Shown: piece by piece, positions 1-8,144 of the stretch
Position numbering within the stretch: position 1 is the first letter of the stretch
Layout of the letters: every line of letters begins with the position of its first letter
Source: Mediterraneibacter glycyrrhizinilyticus
Lineage (GTDB): Bacteria; Bacillota; Clostridia; Lachnospirales; Lachnospiraceae
Assembly: GCF_016902345.1 (NCBI RefSeq)
Contig: NZ_JACJLR010000001.1
Coordinates: 62,001 to 126,000, forward strand
Length of the DNA stretch: 64,000 nt
Reading direction: 5' to 3'
Translations under genes and position numbers: made by a program
Notes under the pieces: generated by a model
What the model was told of the DNA's origin: nothing
Databases searched by the model: none
What the model saw: the letters and a program-made list of their open reading frames with translations, nothing else

Positions 1-384
1 AAGACAGTGATCCGGCTCAAACGGGACCGGAAGATCATCAACAAGATGGAACTGACAAGGCTCCAGAGGAACTTCGAGGCCTGTGTCTCCCAGATCGCTC
101 AGCTCGAGAAGGAGAAGACGTCGCGCCCGATGGCTGCCGCGCTTACGGTGGGGATCCTGGGAACCGCGTTCATGGCGGGATCCACTTTTGCCGTGACGGC
201 GGAACCGCCGATGGTCGCACTCTGCGTCGTCCTTGCAGTCCCGGGCTTCCTGGGGTGGATCCTCCCCTATTTTCTGTACAGAGCGGGAGTGAGAAAGCAG
301 ACGGAAAAGATCACGCCGCTGATCGAGGAGAAGTACGATGAGATCTATGAGATCTGTGAGAAGGGAAACAAACTGCTAGGCTGA
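1..384 (+). CDS. Partial two-TM membrane protein of unknown function
   Basis: The frame is open from the first base, so the start may lie upstream; a GTG at 7 is the first possible start inside the window. A basic, coiled N-terminal stretch (RLKRDRK, then LQRNFEACVSQIAQLEKEK) precedes two hydrophobic segments at about residues 42-65 and 68-90. A short charged C-terminal tail follows (KITPLIEEKYDEIYEICEKG). I do not recognise the family. The layout suggests a small membrane-anchored protein with a cytoplasmic helix, but no function can be assigned. The gene ends 21 bp before a strong inverted repeat. Confidence 0.55.
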   Translation, partial: KTVIRLKRDRKIINKMELTRLQRNFEACVSQIAQLEKEKTSRPMAAALTVGILGTAFMAGSTFAVTAEPPMVALCVVLAVPGFLGWILPYFLYRAGVRKQTEKITPLIEEKYDEIYEICEKGNKLLG

Positions 385-405
385 ACGGAGGTTTCAGTTG
401 ACACC

Positions 406-472
406 GCACTCAGGGGCAGGAAAATGCAGCGTCATGTTTACATGTAAGAGGCATTTTCCTGCCCCTGAGTGC
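406..472. repeat. 22-bp perfect inverted repeat with conserved loop, copy 1
   Basis: The arms 406-427 and 451-472 are perfect reverse complements. The 23-nt loop carries CAGCGTCAT, two bases, then TTACATGTAA. The same loop sequence occurs on the opposite strand at 10527-10566 with a different stem. It can act as a terminator-like hairpin for the upstream gene, but it has no U tract, and the loop conservation points to a dispersed structured element. Confidence 0.75.
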
Positions 473-484
473 AGGTGACTTAAA

Positions 485-552
485 TGTAACTATTGACATT
501 ACAACCACGAGGTGCTATCCTGAAACTGTGAGATGTAACAGAGGGTATTACA
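485..552 (+). promoter_or_regulatory. Sirtuin operon promoter with two TGTAA-N9-TTACA operators
   Basis: The -35 box TTGACA (493-498), a 17-bp spacer and the -10 box TATCCT (516-521) form a good sigma-70 promoter. One palindrome TGTAA-N9-TTACA (485-503) overlaps the -35. A second, identical in layout (534-552), lies just after the expected start site, with centres 49 bp apart. The same pair occurs at 3047-3113 and one copy sits at 2410-2428, so a shared regulator is very likely, most simply the Rrf2 protein encoded at 2472. Confidence 0.8.
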
Positions 553-578
553 GATTCGCTGACAGTAAAGGAGCAGGT

Positions 579-1568
579 ATGGCAATTCAGATACGAAGCA
601 GGAAAAAGACGAAGAAAGTTGATTTTATGCAGTTTTTAAGCGGAGTGCCGGCGAGAGACTATGTATTTCAGCGCACCCCGTACGAGGAACAGATAAAGGA
701 GGCTGCAAAGCTTCTGCGAAAGGCGGACGCGGTGATCATCGGCGCCGGGGCCGGACTTTCCACGGCGGCAGGGCTGAGTTACGGCGGAAAGAGGTTTACG
801 GACAATTTCGGAGAATTTATCGAAAAGTACGGCACGGCGATGACCGACATGTACAGCGCAGGATTCTATCCCTTTCCGACGGAGGAGGCGAAGTGGGGAT
901 ACTGGTCAAAGCACGTATGCCTGAACCGGATCCGGCCGGACGGTCTTCCCCTTTACCGGGCAGTCTGTGAACTGGTCAAAGAGAAACCTCATTTTGTCCT
1001 GACGACCAATGTGGATCATCAGTTCTGGAAAGCGGGATTTGCAGATGAGGAGATCTTCGCCACCCAGGGAGATTACGGGGAGATCCAGTGCGCCAGAGGG
1101 TGTCATGACAAGGTGTATGACGCTGTCGGGCTGCTCCTTGAGATGGATCAGGCCCGGGAAGAATGTAAGATCCCGTCTTCCATGGTGCCGAAGTGTCCGG
1201 TCTGCGGCGGAAATATGGCGATGCATCTCCGGTGCGATCAGTATTTTGTGGAGGAAGAACACTGGCATGAGGCAGCAGCCCACTATGCGGATTTCATGAG
1301 AGAACACCGGAAAGAGCATGTGGTGCTGCTGGAACTGGGTGTTGGATTCAACACGCCGACCATTATCCGTTTCCCTTTTGAGAAGATGGTCAGGGAAAAC
1401 GAGCGCTGGTCTCTGATCCGCCTGAACCTGGACGAGGCGGTGGTGCCGGAGAGTCTGGGCGGACGCGCCGTGGGCATCAATGAAGATATCGCCAGGAGCA
1501 TACAAGATATCAAAGACAGTATGGAAGCGGACAGATACGGAAAGGGGGCGGACTGTGATGCCCGATAG
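579..1568 (+). CDS. Class M sirtuin (SirTM-type NAD-dependent ADP-ribosyltransferase)
   Basis: This is a 329-aa Sir2-fold protein. The NAD-binding motif GAGAGLSTAAG is at residues 55-65 and TTNVDHQF at 142-149. The position that holds the catalytic histidine in deacetylase sirtuins is glutamine (Q163 in ATQGDYG), as known for class M sirtuins, which ADP-ribosylate proteins. Zinc cysteines are C171, C175, C206 and C209. The ATG at 579 is preferred because AAAGGAG sits 5 bp upstream, while the in-frame ATG at 528 falls at the predicted transcription start. The stop overlaps the next gene by 11 bp. Characterised SirTM/macrodomain operons modify lipoylated GcvH-like carriers; no lipoylation gene is seen here, so the target is open. 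Confidence 0.9.
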   Translation: MAIQIRSRKKTKKVDFMQFLSGVPARDYVFQRTPYEEQIKEAAKLLRKADAVIIGAGAGLSTAAGLSYGGKRFTDNFGEFIEKYGTAMTDMYSAGFYPFPTEEAKWGYWSKHVCLNRIRPDGLPLYRAVCELVKEKPHFVLTTNVDHQFWKAGFADEEIFATQGDYGEIQCARGCHDKVYDAVGLLLEMDQAREECKIPSSMVPKCPVCGGNMAMHLRCDQYFVEEEHWHEAAAHYADFMREHRKEHVVLLELGVGFNTPTIIRFPFEKMVRENERWSLIRLNLDEAVVPESLGGRAVGINEDIARSIQDIKDSMEADRYGKGADCDAR

Positions 1569-2391
1569 GAAACAGGAGGAACGTCTGGACTATCTTCTCC
1601 GGGAATTCAAAGAAGACTCTGTGAGATACCGGGATCTGGAAGTGGGAGAGGACTATGCGGAGAAGAGAATGGCGCTGCGGTCGCTCATGAACATCCGGAT
1701 GCCGGGTGAGATGGCGCAGGATGTGGTCCGGGTGCAGGATGAGTTCCTCACGGAAGAAGCGGAAGAGAAGGGCATCGTGACCCTGGAGCAGATTCCGACA
1801 GCCGTGCAGCAGTACGGGAGCAGCCATCCTTTTGCGGAGAAGATCTCCGTCTGGCAGGGAGATATCACCCGGCTTCGCGTCGGAGCCATCGTAAATGCGG
1901 CGAACTCCCGGATGCTGGGCTGTTTTGTCCCGTGCCACCAGTGTATCGACAATGCCATCCACAGTGCGGCAGGGATCGAACTGCGGGAGGAGTGCAGCCA
2001 TTACATGAACCGGAGAAAGATGCAGTACGGTCCCAGATACGAGGAGCCTGCCGGGCAGGCTGTCCTGACCAGAGGGTATAACCTTCCGGCAGAGTATGTG
2101 ATCCACACGGTGGGGCCCATCGTGGGCGGAAGGCTGACCGGAAAACTGAGGGAGGATCTCAGAAACTGCTACCGCAATGTGCTGGAGTGTTGCCTGGAAC
2201 ACCAGATCCGTTCCGTTGCGTTCTGCTGTATCAGCACGGGAGAGTTTCATTTTCCAAATGACGAGGCGGCGAAGATCGCTGTGCAGACTGTGACAGAGTT
2301 TTTGAGGATGCATGAGGGAGCGTTTGAAAAGATCATCTTCAATGTGTTTAAGGATGTGGACCGGGAACTGTATGAAGAGGAGCTGAAGTGA
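1558..2391 (+). CDS. Zinc-dependent macrodomain ADP-ribosyl hydrolase (SirTM partner)
   Basis: This 277-aa protein overlaps the sirtuin gene by 11 bp, so the two are co-translated. After a helical N-terminal extension (about 1-95) the macrodomain shows GDITRLRVGAIVNAANS (101-117). A Cys/His cluster follows (C122, C126, H127, C129, H135), as expected for the zinc-containing macrodomains linked to class M sirtuins. The second ligand loop is CCISTGEFHFP. Such proteins remove the ADP-ribose added by the sirtuin, so the operon encodes writer and eraser. The start at 1558 (ATG just after GTG) follows a GGGGGCGG stretch; the GTG at 1555 is an alternative. Confidence 0.9.
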   Translation: MPDRKQEERLDYLLREFKEDSVRYRDLEVGEDYAEKRMALRSLMNIRMPGEMAQDVVRVQDEFLTEEAEEKGIVTLEQIPTAVQQYGSSHPFAEKISVWQGDITRLRVGAIVNAANSRMLGCFVPCHQCIDNAIHSAAGIELREECSHYMNRRKMQYGPRYEEPAGQAVLTRGYNLPAEYVIHTVGPIVGGRLTGKLREDLRNCYRNVLECCLEHQIRSVAFCCISTGEFHFPNDEAAKIAVQTVTEFLRMHEGAFEKIIFNVFKDVDRELYEEELK

Positions 2392-2409
2392 TGTTATGTT
2401 ACAGTTCAC

Positions 2410-2446
2410 TGTAATGATTGACATTACAATAGTCTGCAGGTAAAAT
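2410..2446 (+). promoter_or_regulatory. Promoter of the Rrf2 regulator with TGTAA-N9-TTACA operator
   Basis: TTGACA (2418-2423), 17 bp, TAAAAT (2441-2446). The palindrome 2410-2428 covers the -35 box, which suggests autorepression. The promoter position excludes the in-frame ATG at 2445, which lies within the -10 box. Confidence 0.8.
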
Positions 2447-2471
2447 GGAAGCCGAAAGAGAGGATATCATT

Positions 2472-2900
2472 ATGCAGATTTCAAGCAGATTTACGATTGC
2501 CATCCATATGATGACCTGTATGGAGACGTTCAAGGAAGAGTATAAGATCACCAGTGATTTTCTGGCGTCCAGTATCAATGTGAACCCGGTCATCATCCGG
2601 AGAATCCTGTCACAGCTCCGGGACGCGGGGCTGATCGAAGTGAAGCGGGGGACCGGGGGAGCGGCGGTGAGAAAACCCCTTGAGGAGATCACATTTCTGG
2701 ATGTATACCGCGCGGTGGAATGTATCGAGGAGAATACGCTGTTCCATTTTCATGAAAATCCGAACCCCAACTGTCCGGTGGGGAAGAACATCCACAATAT
2801 CCTGGATGATAAGCTGTGCCGGGTGCAGGCGGCGATGGAGAGAGAACTGGAATCGATCACCCTGGCGGATGTGATAAAAGATCTGGGGAGATACCTGTGA
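2472..2900 (+). CDS. Rrf2-family transcriptional regulator
   Basis: This 142-aa winged-helix protein starts MQISSRFTIAIH, the usual Rrf2 start. The recognition region is SDFLASSINVNPVIIRRILSQL and the wing GLIEVKRGTGGAA. Three cysteines lie in the effector part (VECIEEN, NPNCPVG, KLCRVQ). Rrf2 proteins often sense redox or Fe-S state through such cysteines; the spacing differs from IscR, so the ligand is unknown. The ATG at 2472 is chosen because the promoter -10 covers 2441-2446 and AGAGAGG lies at about 2457-2463. It probably binds the five TGTAA-N9-TTACA sites in this neighbourhood. Confidence 0.85.
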   Translation: MQISSRFTIAIHMMTCMETFKEEYKITSDFLASSINVNPVIIRRILSQLRDAGLIEVKRGTGGAAVRKPLEEITFLDVYRAVECIEENTLFHFHENPNPNCPVGKNIHNILDDKLCRVQAAMERELESITLADVIKDLGRYL

Positions 2901-2920
2901 CAGATATTAAAGTAAGAATA

Positions 2921-2961
2921 AAAACGGCGCTGCAGGGAAGGAGGCTGCGGCGCCGTTTTTT
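2921..2961 (+). terminator. Intrinsic terminator after the Rrf2 gene
   Basis: A GC-rich stem (2921-2935 against 2944-2958) is followed by a run of T. It closes the sirtuin/macrodomain/Rrf2 block. Confidence 0.85.
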
Positions 2962-3046
2962 TCTTTAGCGCCTGTTATCTATTTGTTTCTGCATAAGGGG
3001 TATGCTGCGAACAGCAGCGAAAGGATATAAAATTTAAAAGTCTTGT

Positions 3047-3113
3047 TGTAACTATTGACATTACAATTGGGCGTAGTATTTTGATAATGTTAGATGTAAC
3101 AAAAATAATTACA
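3047..3113 (+). promoter_or_regulatory. Promoter with paired TGTAA-N9-TTACA operators
   Basis: TTGACA at 3055-3060 with a weak -10 (TATTTT, 3077-3082, 16-bp spacer). Palindromes at 3047-3065 and 3095-3113 have centres 48 bp apart, nearly the same layout as the sirtuin promoter. This places the 44-aa ORF at 3135 in the same regulon. Confidence 0.75.
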
Positions 3114-3134
3114 ACGAATAAGGAGGAAACAACA

Positions 3135-3269
3135 ATGAGCAAGATCACAGAATTGTATCGACATGTCAGCGAGACCGTTTGTCATCCGGCAGGAACACTG
3201 TCTGCACTGCGGAAATTGTATGGAAGCATGTCCGTTCGGGGCGGTGGAGCAAAGATAAGGGCAGAATAG
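3135..3269 (+). CDS. 44-aa small ORF in the Rrf2 regulon
   Basis: The ATG at 3135 follows AAGGAGGAAAC with good spacing, so it should be translated. The peptide begins MSKITELYRHVSETVCHPAG and ends in a basic, glycine-rich tail. It contains one cysteine and no membrane segment. I do not recognise it. It may be a functional small protein or the 5' stub of a deleted gene, since truncated genes are common in this window. Its promoter carries the same two operators as the sirtuin operon, so it is probably induced with it. Confidence 0.5.
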   Translation: MSKITELYRHVSETVCHPAGTLSALRKLYGSMSVRGGGAKIRAE

Positions 3270-3395
3270 ATGGAATGTGAGGTGCTATGCGTTGAGGTTA
3301 TAGTGGTCTGCTGAATCTGCATTGTACTTCCGGGACAGAATGTTCTATAATATGTGCTGAAAAAAGATCAAGATGAAAAGCAGGAGGTTGTGATC

Positions 3396-3950
3396 ATGAG
3401 AAAAAATTTTGGACCAAAGCCATTTTTATTTCCGCAGCCGGTAATGATCATCGGCACTTATGATGAGAACGGCAAAGCCAATGCGATGAATGCGGCGTGG
3501 GGAGGCATTGTGGGAACGGATGAGATCATCATCGATCTGTCCAGCCATAAGACAACGGATAATATCCTTCTGAATAAAGCGTTTACCGTGAGCGTGGCAG
3601 ATGTGGAGCATATGACGGCATGTGATTACGTGGGCATCGTATCCGCCAATAAGGAACCTGATAAAATGGAAAAGGCGGGATTCACCACGACGAAGAGTGG
3701 ATTTGTCAATGCGCCTGTGATCAACGAGCTTCCGCTGACACTGGAATGTGAACTTATAGACGTGATCGACGGTTCCAAGTTTCTTGGGAAGATCAAAAAT
3801 GTGAGCATTGACGAGAATGTCCTTGGAGAGGACGGAGAACTCAGTCTGGAGAAGTTCAGCCCCATCACATATGATACCGTGCACTACGGCTATTACAGAC
3901 TTGGAGAAAAAGTGGGGAATGCTTTTAAGGACGGCGCGGCTCTGAAATAA
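3396..3950 (+). CDS. Flavin reductase-like (flavoredoxin) FMN-binding protein
   Basis: This 184-aa protein belongs to the split-barrel flavin reductase family. Typical features are KPFLFPQPVMIIGTYDENGK near the N-terminus, NAMNAAWGGIVGTDEIIIDLS, and the HKTTDNILLNKAFTVSVAD segment that contacts FMN. Proteins of this kind bind FMN and pass electrons from NAD(P)H or from partner redox proteins in the cytosol. The ATG at 3396 has CAGGAGG 8 bp upstream. It probably forms a two-gene unit with the aldo/keto reductase that starts 76 bp downstream. Confidence 0.85.
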   Translation: MRKNFGPKPFLFPQPVMIIGTYDENGKANAMNAAWGGIVGTDEIIIDLSSHKTTDNILLNKAFTVSVADVEHMTACDYVGIVSANKEPDKMEKAGFTTTKSGFVNAPVINELPLTLECELIDVIDGSKFLGKIKNVSIDENVLGEDGELSLEKFSPITYDTVHYGYYRLGEKVGNAFKDGAALK

Positions 3951-4026
3951 GACGGCGTGGATGCGCAGAAAGAGAATGTCGTATGAAACAGCAGTGATGC
4001 AGCCAGAACGAAAGGAGAATCTGACC

Positions 4027-4878
4027 ATGAAACGTGTAACATTAAATGACGGAAATACGATCCCCGCAGTAGGGTTCGGCGTATTTCTCATCCCGAATGA
4101 CGGACCAACCTATGACGCGGTGCTCAGTGCATTGAAGGCGGGCTACCGGCACATTGATACGGCGGCAGCTTATTTCAACGAGTCGGATGTGGGAAAGGCA
4201 GTGCGAGACAGCGGGATCCGGAGAGAGGAGATATTTATCACCAGCAAGCTGTGGCTCCAGGACTATGGATACGAGGCAGCAAAGAAAGGTCTGGAGACGT
4301 CCCTTGAGAAACTCGGGATGGACTATATCGACCTTTATCTCCTGCATCAGCCCTACGGGGACGTGGCGGGTGCGTGGAAAGCGCTGGAGGAAGCAAAGGC
4401 TGAGGGAAAAGTAAAGTCCATCGGCGTCAGCAATATGACCCCGAAGATCTGGAACGAATTTGTCCCGCAGTTTGATACGGTCCCGGTGGTCAACCAGGTG
4501 GAGTGCAACCCCTTCTTCCAGCAGAAAGAACTCCGTGCACTGCTTGAGAAGGACGATGTAAAGATCGAGGCGTATCAGCCTCTGGGACATGGGAATACAG
4601 AACTTCTCACAAACCCGGTCGTCACGGAGCTCGCAGAGAAATACGGAAAGAACGCAGGACAGGTCATCCTCAGATTTGAGGTGCAGGAAGGATTCATTGT
4701 CCTGCCGAAGTCTGAGAACCCGGAGCGGATCGCCGGAAATATTGAGATCTTCGACTTTGAACTGAGTGAGGAAGAGATGGAGAAGATGCGCGCCCTGGAT
4801 ACGGGAAAGGGCGGACATGACCCGGAAGCGCCGGGAGTGGCGGAGATGCTCCTTGCGAATTATAAAATACATGATTAA
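4027..4878 (+). CDS. Aldo/keto reductase
   Basis: This 283-aa TIM-barrel NADPH oxidoreductase has the full catalytic tetrad: D44 and Y49 in HIDTAAAYFNE, K74 in TSKLW, and H107 in LLHQP. The cofactor phosphate-binding end is LPKSENPERIAGN. The family reduces small aldehydes and ketones in the cytosol. The ATG at 4027 follows AAAGGAG. A clear terminator 14 bp after the stop ends the unit. Confidence 0.92.
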   Translation: MKRVTLNDGNTIPAVGFGVFLIPNDGPTYDAVLSALKAGYRHIDTAAAYFNESDVGKAVRDSGIRREEIFITSKLWLQDYGYEAAKKGLETSLEKLGMDYIDLYLLHQPYGDVAGAWKALEEAKAEGKVKSIGVSNMTPKIWNEFVPQFDTVPVVNQVECNPFFQQKELRALLEKDDVKIEAYQPLGHGNTELLTNPVVTELAEKYGKNAGQVILRFEVQEGFIVLPKSENPERIAGNIEIFDFELSEEEMEKMRALDTGKGGHDPEAPGVAEMLLANYKIHD

Positions 4879-4891
4879 ATGAATGATCTGG

Positions 4892-4940
4892 CAGCCCGGC
4901 AGTGTAGAGACGCACTGCCGGGCTGTTCCTTTATTTTTTT
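4892..4940 (+). terminator. Intrinsic terminator after the aldo/keto reductase
   Basis: A 13-bp perfect stem (4892-4904 against 4913-4925) is followed by TTCCTTTATTTTTTT. Confidence 0.93.
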
Positions 4941-5109
4941 AAAGAAAATCGCTGGAAATTTCAAAGCAAAAATTTAAAAACTGTTTACAAAATACCGGCA
5001 GAATATTTAAAGCCTCATGATAGCCTTTTGATGAAAAAGAAGACCGGTGCAGGAAACATACAGCTAAGCGCATTGTCCTGGCGCCGGCAGAAAGATCAGG
5101 AGGTATATC

Positions 5110-6697
5110 ATGGAAGAATATTTATCAGGCTTATCCACGCCGGAGGTGCTGGAGCGCCGTGAAAGAGGAGAAGGAGGAGCAGCAGCGGAGCAGATCACGA
5201 AGACACGGTCACAGATCGTCCGTGAGAATCTTTTCACGCTGTTTAATTTCCTCAATTTTCTGATAGCGGCGCTCCTTTTCGCCGTAGGCGCATATTCTAA
5301 TATGCTTTTCATCGCGATCATCATACTGAATATCGTGATCGGAATCGCCCAGGAGCTGAAAGCGAAAAAGCTGGTGGATGAACTGTCCATCCTGAACCGT
5401 CCGACGGTGACAGTGCGGCGGGACGGGGAAGAGATGACAGTGGGGATCGAGGAGATTGTGAAAGACGATCTGATCGTCCTTGCGAGCGGAAGCCAGATCT
5501 GCAACGACGCGGTCGTCATGTCCGGTTCGCTGGAAGTCAATGAGTCTCTGCTGACGGGGGAGAGCGATGCCGTAGTCAAGGAAGAGGGGGCGGAGCTGCT
5601 CTCGGGAAGTTCGGTCATCTCAGGGAAGGCATACGCCAGGGTGCCCCATGTGGGAAATGAAAACTATGCCACCCGCCTCGCAAATGAGGTGAAGAAGGAG
5701 AAACAGGTCCATTCTGAACTGCTGGGCTCCATGCGGAAAGTGACGAAGTTTACAAGTTTCCTGATCATCGCCCTGGGGATCGTGCTGTTCCTGGAGGCGT
5801 TCGTGCTCAGAGGAACGCCGGTGGATGAGGCGGTCGTCTCCTCGGCGGCGGCACTGCTGGGGATGCATCAGTTTCGAGGAGACGGGAAGCATTTTCGTGG
5901 GAGCGCCGGAGCGGCTGATGGAGAAGCTGCCGGAGAAACTGGAACGGGAACTGGACCGCGGACGCCGGGTGATCATTATCGGATATTACGGAGGACTCTG
6001 GGAGGCGGAAGAGGAACTGCCGGGCGGGATCATTCCGCTGTACGGCGTTGCCCTGGAGGATTCGATCCGGCACAACGCGGCACAGACACTGCGGTTTTTC
6101 AGAAAAGAAGGGGTGGACGTCAAAGTCATTTCCGGGGACCATATCAAGACCGTGTCCATGATCGCAAAGCGCGCAGGGCTGGAGCACTGGAAGGACGCTG
6201 TGAACATGTCTGGACTGGGAGCAGATCCGGATTATGACCGGCTCTGTCAGGAATATGCGGTCTTTGCCAGAGTGATGCCGAAACAGAAACAGGAACTTGT
6301 ACGGGCGCTGAAACGCCAGGGGCATCAGGTCGCTATGACCGGGGACGGAGTGAATGACCTGCTGGCGCTCCGGGAGGCGGACTGCTCCATCGCAGTGGCG
6401 GACGGGAGCGACGCCAGCCGGCAGATCTCCCAGGTGGTGCTGCTGGATTCAGACTTCACCCATCTTCCGCAGGTCGTCATGGAGGGGCGGAAGGTCATCC
6501 ACAATGTGACCCGCACCGCAGGCGTGTTCTTTATCAAGACGATCTACTCCGTGCTGGTATCCTTTTTCTGTCTCTTTGCCAACGTGCCGTTCCCATTCAT
6601 CCCGATCCAGATCACTTTGATCGACGCATGCATCGAGGCGTATCCGTCCTTTGTGACGATCCTGGAGCCGGATACAAGGCGTATCCGGGGCAGGATC
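5110..6697 (+). pseudogene. P-type cation ATPase lacking its phosphorylation domain
   Basis: The first part (5110 to about 5865) encodes the start of a P-type ATPase: two N-terminal membrane helices, the actuator domain with LLTGES, and two more helices. A joint at about 5862-5872 changes the frame. The protein then resumes in the other frame at FEETGSIFVGAPERL, with the nucleotide domain, TGDGVNDLLALREAD and two membrane helices. The block between, which should hold the DKTGT phosphorylation site, is missing. The C-terminus also stops after SFVTILEPDTRR and runs straight into an unrelated HTH gene. No ion transport is possible. The start at 5110 has a good AGGAGG site. Confidence 0.88.
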
Positions 6698-6904
6698 ATG
6701 GGATTAAAAGAAGAACTGATCGAACTGAGGAAGAGTACGGGAATGAACAAAAGGCAGTTTTCCGAGTATTTCGGGATCCCGTACCGTACATTTCAGGACT
6801 GGGAACTTGGAAACCGCAGAGTGCCGGAATATCTGTTCCGCCTGATGGCGTATAAGGTGAGGATGGAAGGGCTTGTCAAAAAGAAAGGGGAGGATAGCCC
6901 GTGA
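6698..6904 (+). CDS. Small XRE-type HTH protein (antitoxin-like)
   Basis: This 68-aa protein has a helix-turn-helix NKRQFSEYFGIPYRTFQDWELG, a form common in short Lachnospiraceae HTH proteins that sit next to toxin-like genes. Its reading frame is fused to the 3' end of the decayed P-type ATPase, so a second deletion joint lies just upstream, and its own promoter may be lost. Its stop overlaps the GTG start of the RhuM gene by 4 bp, which suggests a toxin-antitoxin-like pair. Confidence 0.6.
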   Translation: MGLKEELIELRKSTGMNKRQFSEYFGIPYRTFQDWELGNRRVPEYLFRLMAYKVRMEGLVKKKGEDSP

Positions 6905-7109
6905 AACAGGAAAAGCTCGTTATTTTTGAATCGGAAGACCGGAATGTGGAACTGAGGGTGCCGATCGAAGATGAGACGGTGTGGCTGACGCAGGCGCAGA
7001 TGAAGTTACTATTTGAAGTAGATAGAACAGTGATCACAAAACATATCAGAAATATTTTTCGGGATGAAGAACTTGAAGAAAAAAGCAATGTGCATTTTTT
7101 GCACATTGC
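6901..7109 (+). pseudogene. RhuM/Fic-type protein, N-terminal fragment cut by an IS
   Basis: The GTG at 6901 starts LVIFESEDRNVELRVPIEDE, then WLTQAQMKLLFEVDRT: the DNA-binding-like N-terminal domain of RhuM-family proteins. After SNVHFLHIA the reading frame enters the left end of an IS1182-type element. The matching C-terminal half, with the Fic/DOC-like motif, is found at about 7744-8066 after the IS remnant, so one gene was split. Confidence 0.8.
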
Positions 7110-7743
7110 ACAGACTGTAGACAAAGTCCCCGGTTTACACCGGGACTTTTCTATTGCAGTTATCAACATTTCAATGATTCTTCCGGTTTTTATCAAGAAA
7201 AATTCCCTACTTATCAACTCTAAAGTTAAGCGGTGCGTTCCTTGCACAGGGTATAATTATCCTATAAGGAGGTTCCGCTTATGATGACAAGAGATTCTGA
7301 TAAAAAAAGAGAACAAATGATGATGTTCAGCATGGATGACATGGTGCCAAAGGATCACATGCTCCGAAAGATTGACCGGGCAATTGACTGGAACTTTATT
7401 TACGATCTTGTAGAAGACAAGTATTGTGCAGATAACGGAAGGCCGAGCATGGATCCAGTTCCTCACTTTTCTACTTTTGGGAAAAACTATACCCGGCGTT
7501 TTAAGGATACGGAACTGTTTGAACAGATCTTTTCCCATATTCTCGAACAATGTATGAAGTTTCATCTGGTAGATACATCTCCCGTGTTTGTGGATTCTAC
7601 CCATGTAAAAGCCTGTGCTAACAGCAAAAAGATGAGAAAGAGGATTGCATCTCAAGAAGCTCTATGGTATGAGGAGGAGTTAAAAAAAGAAATCAATGAA
7701 GATCGTAAAAATCATGGAAAGAAACCTTTAAAAGAAAAAAAGG
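7110..7743 (+). mobile_element. IS1182-family insertion remnant
   Basis: The left end begins with GACTGTAGACAAAGTCCC followed by a complementary GGGACTTT, the usual start of this family. The transposase begins at 7281. The right end is gone: the transposase runs directly into RhuM coding sequence at about 7743. The element sits immediately 3' of a perfect 10-bp hairpin (7085-7094 against 7100-7109). Confidence 0.8.
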
Positions 7744-8066
7744 ATGATTCTTTCCGGGGAAGTATCGGTGCGATCTACCAGACATTCGGAGGCGAAGAAG
7801 TGTATCCTACTCTGGAGGAGAAAGCAGCGAATCTTCTGTATTTCCTTACGAAAAATCATTCTTTTTCGGATGGGAATAAAAGGATCGCCGCCGCACTTTT
7901 CCTGTATTTTCTGGATAGAAACCAGGCGCTTTTCCCAAATGGGAAAAAGAGGATAGGCGATTATGCTCTGGCTGCGCTGACGATCATGATCGCAGAGTCA
8001 AAACCAGAGGAGAAGGACATGATGGTGAAGGTAGTGATGAACTGTCTTGCGGGAAGTGCGGATTGA
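7281..8066 (+). pseudogene. IS1182 transposase fragment fused in frame to RhuM/Fic C-terminus
   Basis: The first ~150 residues are the transposase (MFSMDDMVPKDHMLRKID, then HFSTFGKNYTRRFKDTELFEQIF, then VDSTHVKACANSKKM). A block normally following NGRPSMDPV is missing: the sequence jumps to PHFSTFGKNY, which is normally preceded by a second DPV, so recombination between similar codons is plausible. At about 7744 the frame continues as a RhuM C-terminus, GAIYQTFGGEEVYPTLEEKAA then HSFSDGNKRIAAALF, a Fic/DOC-like motif. The product is a 261-aa chimera with no expected transposase activity; whether the Fic-like part is active is unknown. Confidence 0.85.
7744..8066 (+). pseudogene. RhuM/Fic-type protein, C-terminal fragment
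   Basis: This is the other half of the split gene at 6901. The motif HSFSDGNKRIAAALFLYFL matches the Fic/DOC-type catalytic loop form HxFxDGNKR, with the histidine kept. The middle of the original gene is absent, so insertion and deletion together removed it. It is readable only as a fusion to the transposase start at 7281. Confidence 0.75.
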
Positions 8067-8144
8067 CAGTGCTGATGAACTGAATGTTCATGCCGGTCAT
8101 ATGCTTCATAAATATGTTTTGAATAAGGAAAGAAGGAATCGGTT

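Noticed and set aside
3095-3113. Another GTTAG-type metal operator near 3090
   Set aside because: GTTAG occurs there by chance overlap with TGTAAC; the partner CTAAC is missing. It belongs to the TGTAA-N9-TTACA set.
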